A stretch of 64,000 bases of DNA from Streptomyces tagetis (GCF_018069565.1 NZ_JAGPNL010000010.1:1-64000), one strand, 5' to 3'. Shown: positions 41,219 through 49,174, counted from the stretch's first letter. The notes: a model not told the origin generated them from the letters alone. Program-made: numbers and translations.

Positions 41219-41974
41219 ATGGATCTTGGACTGAAGGACCGGGTGTACGTCGTCACGGGGGCCACCCGCGGCCTGGGCAACGCCGTCGCGCGCGAGCTGG
41301 TCGCCGACGGGGCGAAGGTGGTCATGACGGGGCGGGACGAGGAGAGCGCCGCGCGGGCGGCGTCCGCCCTGGGTCCGGGGGCCGTCGGCGTGGCCGCGGA
41401 CAACGCCGACCCCGCCACCGCCGAACGGCTGATCACGGCCGCGCGGGAGCGCTTCGGGCGTTTCGACGGCGTACTGATCAGCGTGGGCGGGCCGCCGCCC
41501 GGGTTCGTCGCCGACACCACGGACGAGCAGTGGCAGACGGCGTTCGAGTCGGTGTTCCTCGGCGCGGTGCGGCTGGCCCGCACGGCGGCGGCCGGGCTGG
41601 AGGACGGCGGCGTCATCGGCTTCGTGCTCTCCGGTTCGGTGTACGAGCCCCTCCCCGGCCTGACCATCTCCAACGGGCTCCGGCCGGGGCTCGCGGGCTT
41701 CGCCAAGTCCCTCGCCGACGAGCTGGGCCCGCGCGGCATCCGGGTCGTGGGCGTGCTCCCGGGCCGCATCGACACCGACCGGGTACGCGAGCTGGACGCC
41801 CTGTCCGCCGATCCGGAGGCGACCAGGGCGGCGGCCGAGTCCCGCATCCCGCTGCGCCGCTACGGCGCCCCGGAGGAGTTCGGCCGCACGGCGGCGTTCC
41901 TGCTGTCGCCGGCCGCCTCGTACCTGACCGGGGTGATGGTCCCGGTGGACGGCGGCGTCCGCCACGGCTTCTAG
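41219..41974 (+). CDS. Atypical short-chain dehydrogenase/reductase
   Basis: A 251-residue SDR. The cofactor site is intact (VVTGATRGLGNAVAREL), as are DNADP and the C-terminal SYLTGVMVPVDGG. The catalytic region departs from the classic pattern: Ser is present in VLSGSVYEPLPG, but where Tyr-x3-Lys is expected the sequence is SNGLRPG, with no Tyr and Arg for Lys. Relatives with this variant are known in actinobacteria and bacilli, but their reactions are not. Standard catalysis should not be assumed. Single gene, convergent with the Asp23 cluster. Confidence 0.9.
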   Translation: MDLGLKDRVYVVTGATRGLGNAVARELVADGAKVVMTGRDEESAARAASALGPGAVGVAADNADPATAERLITAARERFGRFDGVLISVGGPPPGFVADTTDEQWQTAFESVFLGAVRLARTAAAGLEDGGVIGFVLSGSVYEPLPGLTISNGLRPGLAGFAKSLADELGPRGIRVVGVLPGRIDTDRVRELDALSADPEATRAAAESRIPLRRYGAPEEFGRTAAFLLSPAASYLTGVMVPVDGGVRHGF

Positions 41975-42114
41975 CCGGCCGGAACGGGCATTCAGCGGGT
42001 CCCCGCCGGTCCCGGTGGTCCGGTACGGACCTGGTCGGACCTCAGCCGACCTCGGCGGGCCCCTCCGGTCCAGGCCCCGCAAGGGCCCCGGCGGAGGCCC
42101 GGCTCGGCTTGGCC

Positions 42115-42138
42115 GACCGCCCGGCGGTCCGGGCGGTC
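42115..42138 (-). terminator. Terminator of the Asp23/AmaP operon
   Basis: A perfect 10-bp stem (GACCGCCCGG 42115-42124 with 42129-42138) and CGGT loop abut the AmaP stop codon. It may also serve the convergent SDR gene. Confidence 0.8.
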
Positions 42139-42726
42139 TCAGTTCACCCGTTCGGCGCCGTGCTTGACGCCCCGCAGACGTACCTCCGCCGGGAGGGAGT
42201 CGAGGCCCGCCGAGTCGCGGGCATGTGCGAGCGGGCCGGTGGTGAGGTCGTCCAGCGCGGTCCCCGGGTCCACGTGCGGGGCCAGCAGCAGCCGGAGCCG
42301 GGCGCGCGGGGCGCCGCGCCGGCCGAGGAGACGGGCGCGGGCCCGCTCCACCCCGTCGACGCGGCCGGCCTCCTCGGCGAGCCCGTCCTCCAGGGCCCGG
42401 CCGCGGACCACGGCGCCCTCGCCGTCGCCCGAGTCGATCAGGACCTCCGCGAGCCGGCGGCGGCGCAGCACCGACACCAGCCACCACAGGGCGAGCAGCA
42501 GCAGGAGGGCGAGGGCGGCGATGACCACCGGCCACCACCAGCCGGCGTCCCGCCACCGGGTCCGCTCGGCGTCGCTGAGCAGTACGTCGTGCGGGCCCTG
42601 GTGCACCCACCAGGACGGCGGCGACACGTCGTAGCCGACGGCGAGCACGGAGCCGCCGAGGGCGATCAGGATCAGGCCGACGAGGGCCAGCAGCACCCGG
42701 TTGACGGTTCTGAGCACCGCCCTCAC
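42139..42726 (-). CDS. Alkaline-shock membrane anchor AmaP-like protein
   Basis: A 195-residue membrane protein. Two membrane helices (about 9-31, VNRVLLALVGLILIALGGSVLAV, in parts; and about 67-88) form a hairpin, followed by a soluble domain with arginine-rich stretches (RVDGVERARARLLGRRGAPRARLRL, in parts), as in AmaP, which tethers Asp23 to the membrane in Staphylococcus. The GTG at 42726 overlaps the DUF6286 stop (GTGA). Last gene of the operon. Confidence 0.85.
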   Translation of the reverse strand: MRAVLRTVNRVLLALVGLILIALGGSVLAVGYDVSPPSWWVHQGPHDVLLSDAERTRWRDAGWWWPVVIAALALLLLLALWWLVSVLRRRRLAEVLIDSGDGEGAVVRGRALEDGLAEEAGRVDGVERARARLLGRRGAPRARLRLLLAPHVDPGTALDDLTTGPLAHARDSAGLDSLPAEVRLRGVKHGAERVN

Positions 42727-43376
42727 CCCTTCCGTCCCGGCCGCGCGACCCGTACCGCCACGGCGGGCGTGCGGGCCAGTCCCAGTCCCCGGGCCGCGTC
42801 GTCGAGGACGCCGGCCAGATCGCCGCGCACCTCGTCCACCTCCCTGAAGTGCGACACCGCCCGCACCTTCGCCTTGCGGCGTCGCACCCGCACCCGTGCC
42901 GACTGCACCCCGGGAACCTCCACGGCCCGGTCGCGCAGCACGGTCTCGGCGGCCCGCCGGTCCAGTACGGCGCGGACGTCCGGATGGGTGCGCCGCATCG
43001 GCAGCAGCGCCCGCAGTCCCGGGGTGAGAGCGAGGGCGAGCAGCCACAGTCCGAGGGCGGCGGCGACGCCCGCGCCGATCAGCACCCAGATGTCGTCCAG
43101 GTGCCGGTGGGCGAGCTGGTCGGCCAGCTCCCGGCGCCAGTACATCCCCCGCCGGCCGGCGCGGACGGAGACGATGTCGTAGAGGAAGAGGCCCGCGAGG
43201 CCCAGCAGGACCAGGGCGACGAGGCCGGCGGGGAAGCGGCGGGCCGACCAGAGGCGTCCGGCCCGGCCGCCGCCGTCGGCGGGGGGCGGCGCGGGCTCGG
43301 GGCCCTCCTTCTCCAGGACGGGCATCGAGCGGGTGGCACCCTCGTGCTCGGGCTCGTGCTCGTGGCGTTCGCTCAT
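42723..43376 (-). CDS. DUF6286 membrane protein
   Basis: A 217-residue protein: a disordered Glu/Pro-rich N-terminus, two membrane helices (about 49-69 and 96-117), and a soluble C-terminal domain with alternating Val/Arg strands (VQSARVRVRRRKAKVRAV) that resembles an Asp23-like fold. DUF6286 occurs with Asp23 genes in Streptomyces. Start overlaps the upstream Asp23 stop (ATGA), so the genes are coupled. Confidence 0.85.
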   Translation of the reverse strand: MSERHEHEPEHEGATRSMPVLEKEGPEPAPPPADGGGRAGRLWSARRFPAGLVALVLLGLAGLFLYDIVSVRAGRRGMYWRRELADQLAHRHLDDIWVLIGAGVAAALGLWLLALALTPGLRALLPMRRTHPDVRAVLDRRAAETVLRDRAVEVPGVQSARVRVRRRKAKVRAVSHFREVDEVRGDLAGVLDDAARGLGLARTPAVAVRVARPGRKG

Positions 43377-43756
43377 CGCGTCCTCCGCTGGGCCCCGCCG
43401 TACCGCACCGGCGGGTGCAGCCGTTCCACCTGGACGGCGACCTCCGGCACCGCCATCCCCACGTAGCCGCTCACCCGCTGGACGACCTGGTGCCGGACCC
43501 GTCCGCAGCGGGCGCCGAGGTCGCTCGGGTAGTCCAGTTCGAGGTGGACGCGGATGCGGGCGGTGTCGTGGTGGACGACGACGGTGGCATGCGGGCGTTC
43601 CGCGTCGGGCGGGAGCGGGCCGACCGCCTCCCGCGCCGCCTGGGCGGCGATCTTGGCGACGACCCGGTCGGCGATCCGGGTGGCGCCGCGCTCGCCCGGC
43701 GGCACGGCGGACGGGCTCTCGGCCTGGTCACCGGCCCCACTGCTCACGCCGGTCAC
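43373..43756 (-). CDS. Asp23/Gls24 family envelope stress protein, copy 2
   Basis: A 127-residue soluble protein with an Asp23 core: TRIADRVVAKIAAQAAREAVG, HATVVVHHDTARIRVHLELDYPSDL (in parts) and QRVSGYVGMAVPEVAVQVERL. It lacks membrane segments and presumably docks on the AmaP/DUF6286 proteins. It overlaps both neighbours by 4 bp. Confidence 0.88.
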   Translation of the reverse strand: MTGVSSGAGDQAESPSAVPPGERGATRIADRVVAKIAAQAAREAVGPLPPDAERPHATVVVHHDTARIRVHLELDYPSDLGARCGRVRHQVVQRVSGYVGMAVPEVAVQVERLHPPVRYGGAQRRTR

Positions 43757-43938
43757 CGGCGCCGGTCGTCGCGGCTGCGGAAGAAGTCGCCGAGTTCCAT
43801 GTCCCCTTCCAGGAACCGCCCGGCGATGAAGCCGACGGCGCCCAGGGCAGCCACCAGCAGAAAGGCGCCGAACCCGCCGAAGTACCCGGCGAACCCCAGT
43901 GCCATGCCGGCGATCATGCCGACCACGGCCATGCTCAT
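43753..43938 (-). CDS. Small membrane protein of the Asp23 cluster
   Basis: A 61-residue protein with two membrane-spanning, Gly-rich segments (about 3-20 and 22-42; GMALGFAGYFGGFGAFLLVA) and a charged C-terminus (GDMELGDFFRSRDDRRR). It resembles DUF2273-type partners of Asp23 proteins in layout. Coupled by ATGA to the following gene. Confidence 0.82.
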   Translation of the reverse strand: MSMAVVGMIAGMALGFAGYFGGFGAFLLVAALGAVGFIAGRFLEGDMELGDFFRSRDDRRR

Positions 43939-43966
43939 GGTGTGCTCCCCTCAGGTCCGCGCCCGG

Positions 43967-44413
43967 TCACTGGATGCGCGGCTCCGGTTCCTCGTCCTCC
44001 TCGTCGGGCAGCTTCACGTCGCTGACCGCGATGTTGACCTCGACGACTTCGAGACCGGTCATCCGCTCAACCGCCGCCACCACGTTCTCCCGCACGTCGC
44101 GGGCGACGTCGGAGATCGACACGCCGTATTCGATGACGATCTCCAGATCGAGGGCGGTCTGCTTCTCGCCGACCTCGGCCTTCACCCCGCGCGTCACGGA
44201 CTTGGCGCCGCCGGGGACCTTCTCCCGCACGGCTCCGAAGGTCCGCGACAGTCCGCTGCCCATGGCGTGCACGCCGTCGACATCGCGTGCGGCCATTCCG
44301 GTGATCTTCTCCACCACTCCGTCGGCGATGGTGGTCCGGCCCCGGGTGCCGGGGTCGCCGCCGCCGCGCCGACCGACCTGCTTGGCCGCGCTCTCGGCCA
44401 TCGTCTCGCTCAT
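43967..44413 (-). CDS. Asp23/Gls24 family envelope stress protein, copy 1
   Basis: A 148-residue Asp23 protein and first gene of the operon. The core is GRTTIADGVVEKITGMAARDVDGVHAMG (split across about 26-53), LDLEIVIEYGVSISDVARDVRENVV (about 88-112) and VVEVNIAVSDVKLP, with an acidic tail. ATG at 44413 has GAAGGGA upstream. Asp23 is among the most abundant membrane-attached proteins in Staphylococcus and responds to envelope and alkaline stress; the role in Streptomyces is inferred. Confidence 0.92.
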   Translation of the reverse strand: MSETMAESAAKQVGRRGGGDPGTRGRTTIADGVVEKITGMAARDVDGVHAMGSGLSRTFGAVREKVPGGAKSVTRGVKAEVGEKQTALDLEIVIEYGVSISDVARDVRENVVAAVERMTGLEVVEVNIAVSDVKLPDEEDEEPEPRIQ

Positions 44414-44499
44414 GGTCGTACGTCCCTTCGGTCGTCCTCCTGTGACCACCGTAAGCAGGGTTCCCCGATCCCGCGCCGCGGATACGGCAGGGTGGAGGA

Positions 44500-45393
44500 A
44501 TGACGACGGCGCAACGGTGGACGCGGACGGTACGGGAGCAGTTGGGGCACGGCAGGTTCCTGCCCCTGGGAGGTCCGCTCGACGGTGTGTGGATCACCGA
44601 ACGGGCGGCGCGGGGCGTGCTGCTGGCGGCGGCCGGGGAGGTGCCCGGCGCGCGGCCGGGGACGCTGCGCGTGGGGCCGGCCGAGGAGGGGGACGTGCGA
44701 GAGCCGGTCGTCCCGGCGCCGCCGAGCGGGCTGCCGCCCGGTCCGCTGCGGGTGACGGCCGACTTCGCGGCGACGGCGGCGCGTCCGCTGCCGGAGACGG
44801 CGGACCGGCTGCGCCAGGCGCTGGCCGCGGCGGCCGGTCGGTTCGGGCTGGCGGTGACGGAGGTGGACCTGCGGGCGACGGACCTGCTGGACCCGTCGGA
44901 CGAAGGGCGGCCCGGGGAGCCTGGGGAGCCCGGGGAGGGCGTCGGAAGCGGGCGAGGCGGAGCGCCGGGGGACGGGCGGGCGGGCGCGGGAAGCGGGGAG
45001 GCGGGGGCGGCGGACGGGCGGCCGGAGAACACCGGATCGGACGCGTCCGTACGGGCGACGGGCGGGCCGGCGCGGGGCCCGCGGACACCGGGGACCGATG
45101 GCCCCGCCTCCCCGGGGAGCGCGGACGTCCCGGCAACGGACGAGGAACGGGTGGCCGGGGTCGTGCTCGGCGTGGCCGGGGTGGACCGGCTGACGGGTAC
45201 GCTCGGCCGCGCCGTGCACCTCTCCGAGTCCGCGCCGGGGCCGGCGGCCCTGGCACGGCGGCACGTCCGGGTGGAGTTGGCGGTCGGCGCGGATCACCCG
45301 CCGCTGGAGGTGGCCCTGCGGGTGCGCGCCGCGGTGTCGGACGCGCTGCCGGACCACCCGACGGTGGCCGTACTGGTGACGGCGGTCGGCTGA
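44500..45393 (+). CDS. P10-like/Asp23-related protein divergent from the Asp23 operon
   Basis: A 297-residue protein. An N-terminal domain (about 1-130) and a C-terminal domain (about 215-297; VAGVVLGVAGVDRLTGTLGRAVHL, RHVRVELAVGADHPPLEVALRV, in parts) share the beta-alpha-beta style of Asp23 proteins. They are joined by a long Gly/Ala/Pro/Glu-rich low-complexity linker (about 130-210). Similar Streptomyces proteins carry the misleading name 'nucleopolyhedrovirus P10 family'. Shares an 86-bp divergent promoter region with the Asp23 operon, suggesting joint regulation. Confidence 0.82.
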   Translation: MTTAQRWTRTVREQLGHGRFLPLGGPLDGVWITERAARGVLLAAAGEVPGARPGTLRVGPAEEGDVREPVVPAPPSGLPPGPLRVTADFAATAARPLPETADRLRQALAAAAGRFGLAVTEVDLRATDLLDPSDEGRPGEPGEPGEGVGSGRGGAPGDGRAGAGSGEAGAADGRPENTGSDASVRATGGPARGPRTPGTDGPASPGSADVPATDEERVAGVVLGVAGVDRLTGTLGRAVHLSESAPGPAALARRHVRVELAVGADHPPLEVALRVRAAVSDALPDHPTVAVLVTAVG

Positions 45394-45449
45394 GCACGCC
45401 GGGGCGCCCGCCGACCGCCCGCTCCTGACGAGCCGGTGACCGGATGCCC

Positions 45450-45795
45450 GTCACTCGCCGAGGACCGGGCCCCTCGGATCAGGCACCGCCCGCCACCACC
45501 GCCCGCCACCTGCCCAGCACCGACGGCACGCCGATCAGGCACCGGTCACGCACCCAGTACCGGCGGCCCTGGGATCAGGCACCGGTCACCCGCCCAGTAC
45601 CGGCGGCCCTCGGACCAGGCACCGGTCACTCGCCGAGGACCGACGGCCCCTCGGATCAAGCGCCGGCCCTCACCCAGCCAGCACCAGCGACACACGGATC
45701 AGGCGCCCATAACGCACCCGGGACCGACGGCCCCTCGGATCGGCCACCCGTCACGCACCCGGGACCGACGCCCCCGTCGGGCCGCGTCACTCGCC
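45450..45795. repeat. Degenerate tandem array of about 40 bp units overlapping the hydratase 3' end
   Basis: GTCAC-anchored units start at 45450, 45545, 45585, 45625, 45750 and 45786, with diverged units between. A typical unit is GTCACTCGCCGAGGACCG followed by ACGGCCCCTCGGATCAGGCACCG. The last unit's GTCACTCGCCGAGG contains the hydratase stop codon and final codons, so the array overlaps that coding end. The 393-bp gap 45394-45786 holds no credible gene. Confidence 0.85.
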
Positions 45796-46590
45796 GAGGC
45801 CCGCCAGGTCGCGTAGGCGGCGGGCCTGGGCGGCGCGCTCGGCGGCCCGCTGGGCGTCGTAGTCCCGGTCACGGGCGCCCTGGAGCAGCGCCTTGGTCTC
45901 GACGACGGCGTCGCGCGGCGCGGACAGCACCGCCGCGGCGAGGTCCTGGACGGCGCCGTCGAGCTGGTCGGCGGGCACGGCGACGTTGGCCAGGCCCGTG
46001 GTGACGGCCTCCTCGGCCGGGACGAAGCGCCCCGTGAGGCAGATCTCCAGCGCGCGGGCGTACCCGACGAGGCCCACCAGGGGGTGGGTGCCCGTGAGGT
46101 CCGGCACCAGGCCGAGGCTGGTCTCGCGCATGGCGAACTGCGCGTCCTCGGCGACGACCCGCAGGTCGCAGGCGAGGGCGAGCTGGAAACCGGCCCCGAT
46201 GGCGTGCCCCTGGACGGCGGCGATCGACACGATGTCGCTCCGCCGCCACCAGGTGAACGCCCCCTGGTACAGGGCGATGGTCGCGTCCAGCTCGGCGTCG
46301 GCCTCGCGCGCGAGGCTGAGGAACGACAGCTCGCCGTCGAAGCCCTCCGGCGTGAACGCCTTCCGGTCGAGCCCCGCCGAGAAGGACTTCCCCTCGGCGC
46401 GCAGCACGACGATCCGGACGGAACCCGGCAGCAGCCGGCCGGCCTCGATCAGCGCCCGCCACAGGGCGGGGCCCTGCACGTTGCGCTTGGCCGGGTTGGT
46501 CAGCGTCACCGTGGCGATGGCGTCGTCGACGGTGAGCCGCACGCCGTCCCGGTCGAGAACGGGACCGTGATCGTGGGCGGGCGTGGCCAT
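45787..46590 (-). CDS. Enoyl-CoA hydratase/isomerase family protein
   Basis: A 267-residue crotonase-fold enzyme. The oxyanion-hole segments are KSFSAGLDRKAF and QGHAIGAGFQLALACDLR; the active-site region is MRETSLGLVPDLTGTHPL, with Glu retained at the first catalytic position and Asp near the second. It probably hydrates or isomerises an enoyl-CoA in fatty-acid or aromatic degradation; the exact substrate is open. No beta-oxidation neighbours. A TetR-like palindrome lies 68 bp upstream. Confidence 0.9.
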   Translation of the reverse strand: MATPAHDHGPVLDRDGVRLTVDDAIATVTLTNPAKRNVQGPALWRALIEAGRLLPGSVRIVVLRAEGKSFSAGLDRKAFTPEGFDGELSFLSLAREADAELDATIALYQGAFTWWRRSDIVSIAAVQGHAIGAGFQLALACDLRVVAEDAQFAMRETSLGLVPDLTGTHPLVGLVGYARALEICLTGRFVPAEEAVTTGLANVAVPADQLDGAVQDLAAAVLSAPRDAVVETKALLQGARDRDYDAQRAAERAAQARRLRDLAGLGE

Positions 46591-46657
46591 GGGGCGCCTC
46601 CGAGGGGTGCGGTCGTCGTCCCTGCCGGGCGCGTGTTCCGCGCGACGGCAGAGCTAA

Positions 46658-46673
46658 GTGACTGCACAGTAAC
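46658..46673. promoter_or_regulatory. Imperfect palindrome, candidate operator of the hydratase gene
   Basis: GTGACTGCACAGTAAC has 7-base arms matching at six positions around a 2-base centre, in the style of TetR sites. It lies 68 bp upstream of the hydratase ATG and overlaps the base of the HTH-gene terminator. Confidence 0.4.
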
Positions 46674-46704
46674 CACCCGGTCGGCCGGAAGACCGACCGG
46701 GTGG
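46673..46704 (-). terminator. Terminator after the small HTH gene
   Basis: A perfect 12-bp stem (CCACCCGGTCGG 46673-46684 with 46693-46704), 8-base loop, 34 bp beyond the stop. Confidence 0.85.
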
Positions 46705-46737
46705 CCACCATCGGAGCCATGGGGCCGCCCGGGGCGG

Positions 46738-46959
46738 TCAGGCCGATGGGGCCTTCTTGCCCCGGGTCGCCCCGCCACGCCCTCGCAGCGTGACGCCCGA
46801 CTCGCTGAGCATGCGGTGCACGAAGCCATACGAGCGGCCGGTTTCCTCGGCCAACGCCCGGATGCTCGCACCGGCGTCGTACTTCTTCTTCAGGTCTGCC
46901 GCGAGCTTGTCGCGCGCGGCGCCGGTCACCCGGCTGCCCTTCTTCAGAGTCTCGGCCAC
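46738..46959 (-). CDS. Small helix-turn-helix protein
   Basis: A 73-residue basic DNA-binding protein with a resolvase/Myb-like HTH: ADLKKKYDAGASIRALAEETG (first helices, about 22-42), SYGFVHRMLSESGV (recognition), then a basic RGRGGATRGKKAPSA tail. Highly conserved in Streptomyces by memory; the function is unknown. GTG at 46959 with GAGGAGG is chosen. An in-frame ATG at 46998 with GGAGGGG would add 13 residues, so two starts may both be used. Confidence 0.85.
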   Translation of the reverse strand: MAETLKKGSRVTGAARDKLAADLKKKYDAGASIRALAEETGRSYGFVHRMLSESGVTLRGRGGATRGKKAPSA

Positions 46960-47158
46960 CCGTGCCTCCTCATGGGAAGTGCGCTCTGGTCTCCTCATGA
47001 TCACCCCTCCAGGGCTGCATGGCCACCCATTCGGCAAGGTCGGTGAGACCGGGATGTGACGACAGGAGTGCATCCGCACATACGGAACCCCGAATTCCAC
47101 AGGATCGTGGGCGTACCGCCGAACGGGTTCCCGCACGAAGTTCCTGGTCAGAACGGCG
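46960..47158. other. Upstream region of the small HTH gene
   Basis: The interval carries the alternative start and RBS of the HTH gene (46996-47010). The remainder shows no coding signal; no promoter could be assigned with confidence. Confidence 0.4.
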
Positions 47159-47197
47159 TCACGGCCGGGCCTCCGGAAAGGGAGGGCCCGGCCGTGA
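47159..47197. terminator. Hairpin downstream of the ABC-F gene
   Basis: TCACGGCCGGGCCTCC (47159-47174) pairs with 47181-47197 (one bulged G). About 100 bp beyond the ABC-F stop. A smaller perfect 8-bp hairpin, ATGATCCA/TGGATCAT (47264-47271, 47279-47286), lies immediately after the stop. Confidence 0.75.
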
Positions 47198-47294
47198 TGT
47201 GGGTGTAGGACACACCTCTTGATGAGGAGATCTCACTCAGATGGTGGATCACGGATCGGCCGAATGATCCATACCCAGTGGATCATCCATTCGA

Positions 47295-48893
47295 TCAAGC
47301 AAGGGCGACGAGGTCCGCGTAGTCCGCGCCCCACAGGTCCTCGACGCCGTCCGGCAGCAGGATGATCCGCTCCGGCTGGAGCGCCTCGACGGCGCCCTCG
47401 TCGTGGGTGACGAGGACGACCGCGCCCTTGTAGGTGCGCAGCGCGCCGAGGATCTCCTCCCGGCTGGCCGGGTCGAGGTTGTTGGTGGGCTCGTCGAGCA
47501 GGAGCACGTTGGCCGAGGAGACGACGAGGGTGGCGAGGGCGAGACGGGTCTTCTCGCCGCCGGAGAGCACCCTGGCCGGCTTGTCCACGTCGTCCCCGGA
47601 GAAGAGGAACGAGCCGAGCACCTTGCGGACCTCGACGAGGTCCATGTCGGGCGCGGCGGAGCGCATGTTCTCCAGGACGGTGCGCTCGGGGTCGAGGGTC
47701 TCGTGCTCCTGGGCGTAGTAGCCGAGCTTGAGTCCGTGGCCCTCGACGACCTGGCCGGTGTCGGGCTTCTCCACGCCGCCGAGGAGCCTCAGCAGCGTGG
47801 TCTTGCCGGCGCCGTTGAGGCCGAGGATGACCACGCGGGAGCCCTTGTCGATGGCCAGGTCGACGTCGGTGAAGATCTCCAGCGAGCCGTACGACTTGGA
47901 CAGGCCCTCGGCGGTCAGCGGGGTCTTGCCGCAGGACGCGGGCTCGGGGAAGCGGAGCTTGGCGACCTTGTCGGACTGGCGCACCGCGTCCAGGCCGCTG
48001 AGCAGCCGGTCGGCGCGGCGGGCCATGTTCTGCGCGGCGACGGTCTTGGTGGCCTTGGCGCGCATCTTGTCGGCCTGGGCGTTGAGCGCGGCGGCCTTCT
48101 TCTCGGCGTTGGCGCGCTCGCGCTTGCGGCGCTTCTCGTCGGCCTCGCGCTGCTGCTGGTAGAGCTTCCAGCCCATGTTGTAGACGTCGATGGCGGCGCG
48201 GTTGGCGTCCAGGTAGAAGACCTTGTTGACGACCGTCTCGACCAGGTCGACGTCGTGGGAGATGACGATGAAGCCGCCGCGGTAGCTCTTGAGGTAGTCG
48301 CGCAGCCAGACGATCGAGTCGGCGTCCAGGTGGTTCGTCGGCTCGTCCAGGAGCAGGGTGTCGGCGTCCGAGAAGAGGATGCGGGCCAGCTCGATGCGGC
48401 GGCGCTGGCCGCCGGAGAGGGTGTGCAGGGGCTGGGCGAGGACCCGGTCGGGGAGGTTGAGCGCGGCGGCGATGGTGGCGGCCTCGGCCTCGGCGGCGTA
48501 CCCGCCCTTGGTGAGGAACTCGGTCTCCTGGCGCTCGTACTGCCGCAGGGCCTTCTCGCGGGTGGCGCCGCGGCCGGTGGCGATGCGCTCCTCGTTCTCG
48601 CGCATCTTGCGGATCAGCACGTCCAGTCCGCGGGCGGAGAGGACGCGGTCGCGGGCGAGCACGTCGAGGTCGCCGGTGCGCGGGTCCTGCGGGAGGTAGC
48701 CGACGTCGCCGGAGCGGGTGACGGTGCCGCCGGCGGGCTGGCCCTCGCCGGCGAGGACCTTGGTGAGGGTGGTCTTGCCGGCGCCGTTGCGGCCGACCAG
48801 GCCGATGCGGTCGCCCTTGGCGACGCGGAAGGTGGCGCTCTCGATGAGGATGCGGGCACCGGCGCGCAGCTCGATGCCGGAGGCGGAGATCAC
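47295..48893 (-). CDS. ABC-F ATPase (ribosome-associated)
   Basis: A 532-residue soluble protein with two ABC ATPase domains: Walker A GRNGAGKTT and GLNGAGKTT, signatures LSGGQRRR and LSGGEKTR, Walker B LLLDEPTNHLD and LLLDEPTNNLD. They are joined by a basic linker helix region (READEKRRKRERANAEKKAA, about 250-300). No membrane domain. ABC-F proteins act on ribosomes in translation control or antibiotic protection; this one looks like the housekeeping Ettafamily type but resistance cannot be excluded. GTG start at 48893 with CTGGAG upstream; a 7-codon leader frame lies further up. Confidence 0.93.
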   Translation of the reverse strand: MISASGIELRAGARILIESATFRVAKGDRIGLVGRNGAGKTTLTKVLAGEGQPAGGTVTRSGDVGYLPQDPRTGDLDVLARDRVLSARGLDVLIRKMRENEERIATGRGATREKALRQYERQETEFLTKGGYAAEAEAATIAAALNLPDRVLAQPLHTLSGGQRRRIELARILFSDADTLLLDEPTNHLDADSIVWLRDYLKSYRGGFIVISHDVDLVETVVNKVFYLDANRAAIDVYNMGWKLYQQQREADEKRRKRERANAEKKAAALNAQADKMRAKATKTVAAQNMARRADRLLSGLDAVRQSDKVAKLRFPEPASCGKTPLTAEGLSKSYGSLEIFTDVDLAIDKGSRVVILGLNGAGKTTLLRLLGGVEKPDTGQVVEGHGLKLGYYAQEHETLDPERTVLENMRSAAPDMDLVEVRKVLGSFLFSGDDVDKPARVLSGGEKTRLALATLVVSSANVLLLDEPTNNLDPASREEILGALRTYKGAVVLVTHDEGAVEALQPERIILLPDGVEDLWGADYADLVALA

Positions 48894-48953
48894 GGACAGA
48901 CTCCAGGGCGGATATGAGGGGCGGGATGGGCGGTCGAGGACGGGTCCCGCCGG

Positions 48954-48977
48954 CTAATGCGCGAGGAGAATGGCCAT
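48954..48977 (-). CDS. Possible leader peptide (MAILLAH) upstream of ABC-F
   Basis: ATG GCC ATT CTC CTC GCG CAT TAG in the 5' leader, 61 bp before the ABC-F start. TAGACT 7 bases upstream of the ATG resembles a -10, so the frame could open a leaderless transcript. Short leader frames regulate several resistance ABC-F genes; here it may be chance. Confidence 0.35.
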   Translation of the reverse strand: MAILLAH

Positions 48978-49174
48978 GGGGCCAGTCTAACGGGGCCGTG
49001 CAAGCGGTTTTGCTCGGTCGTGGCGTGCGCTGCGCGCCGCGGGTCCGCCGGACGGCGGGGTGCGGGGCGTGGGCGCGGGGCGTTGTCGGTGGTGGGTGCG
49101 AGACTGTCGTCACACGGGATTCCGGCCGTTTCGGCGTCCCGCGCCCCGACCCCGACGCGCAGGGAGTGATCGGC

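Noticed and set aside
45450..45795. CRISPR-like array
   Set aside because: Units adjoin directly with drift and have no constant repeat separated by unique spacers; no cas genes nearby.
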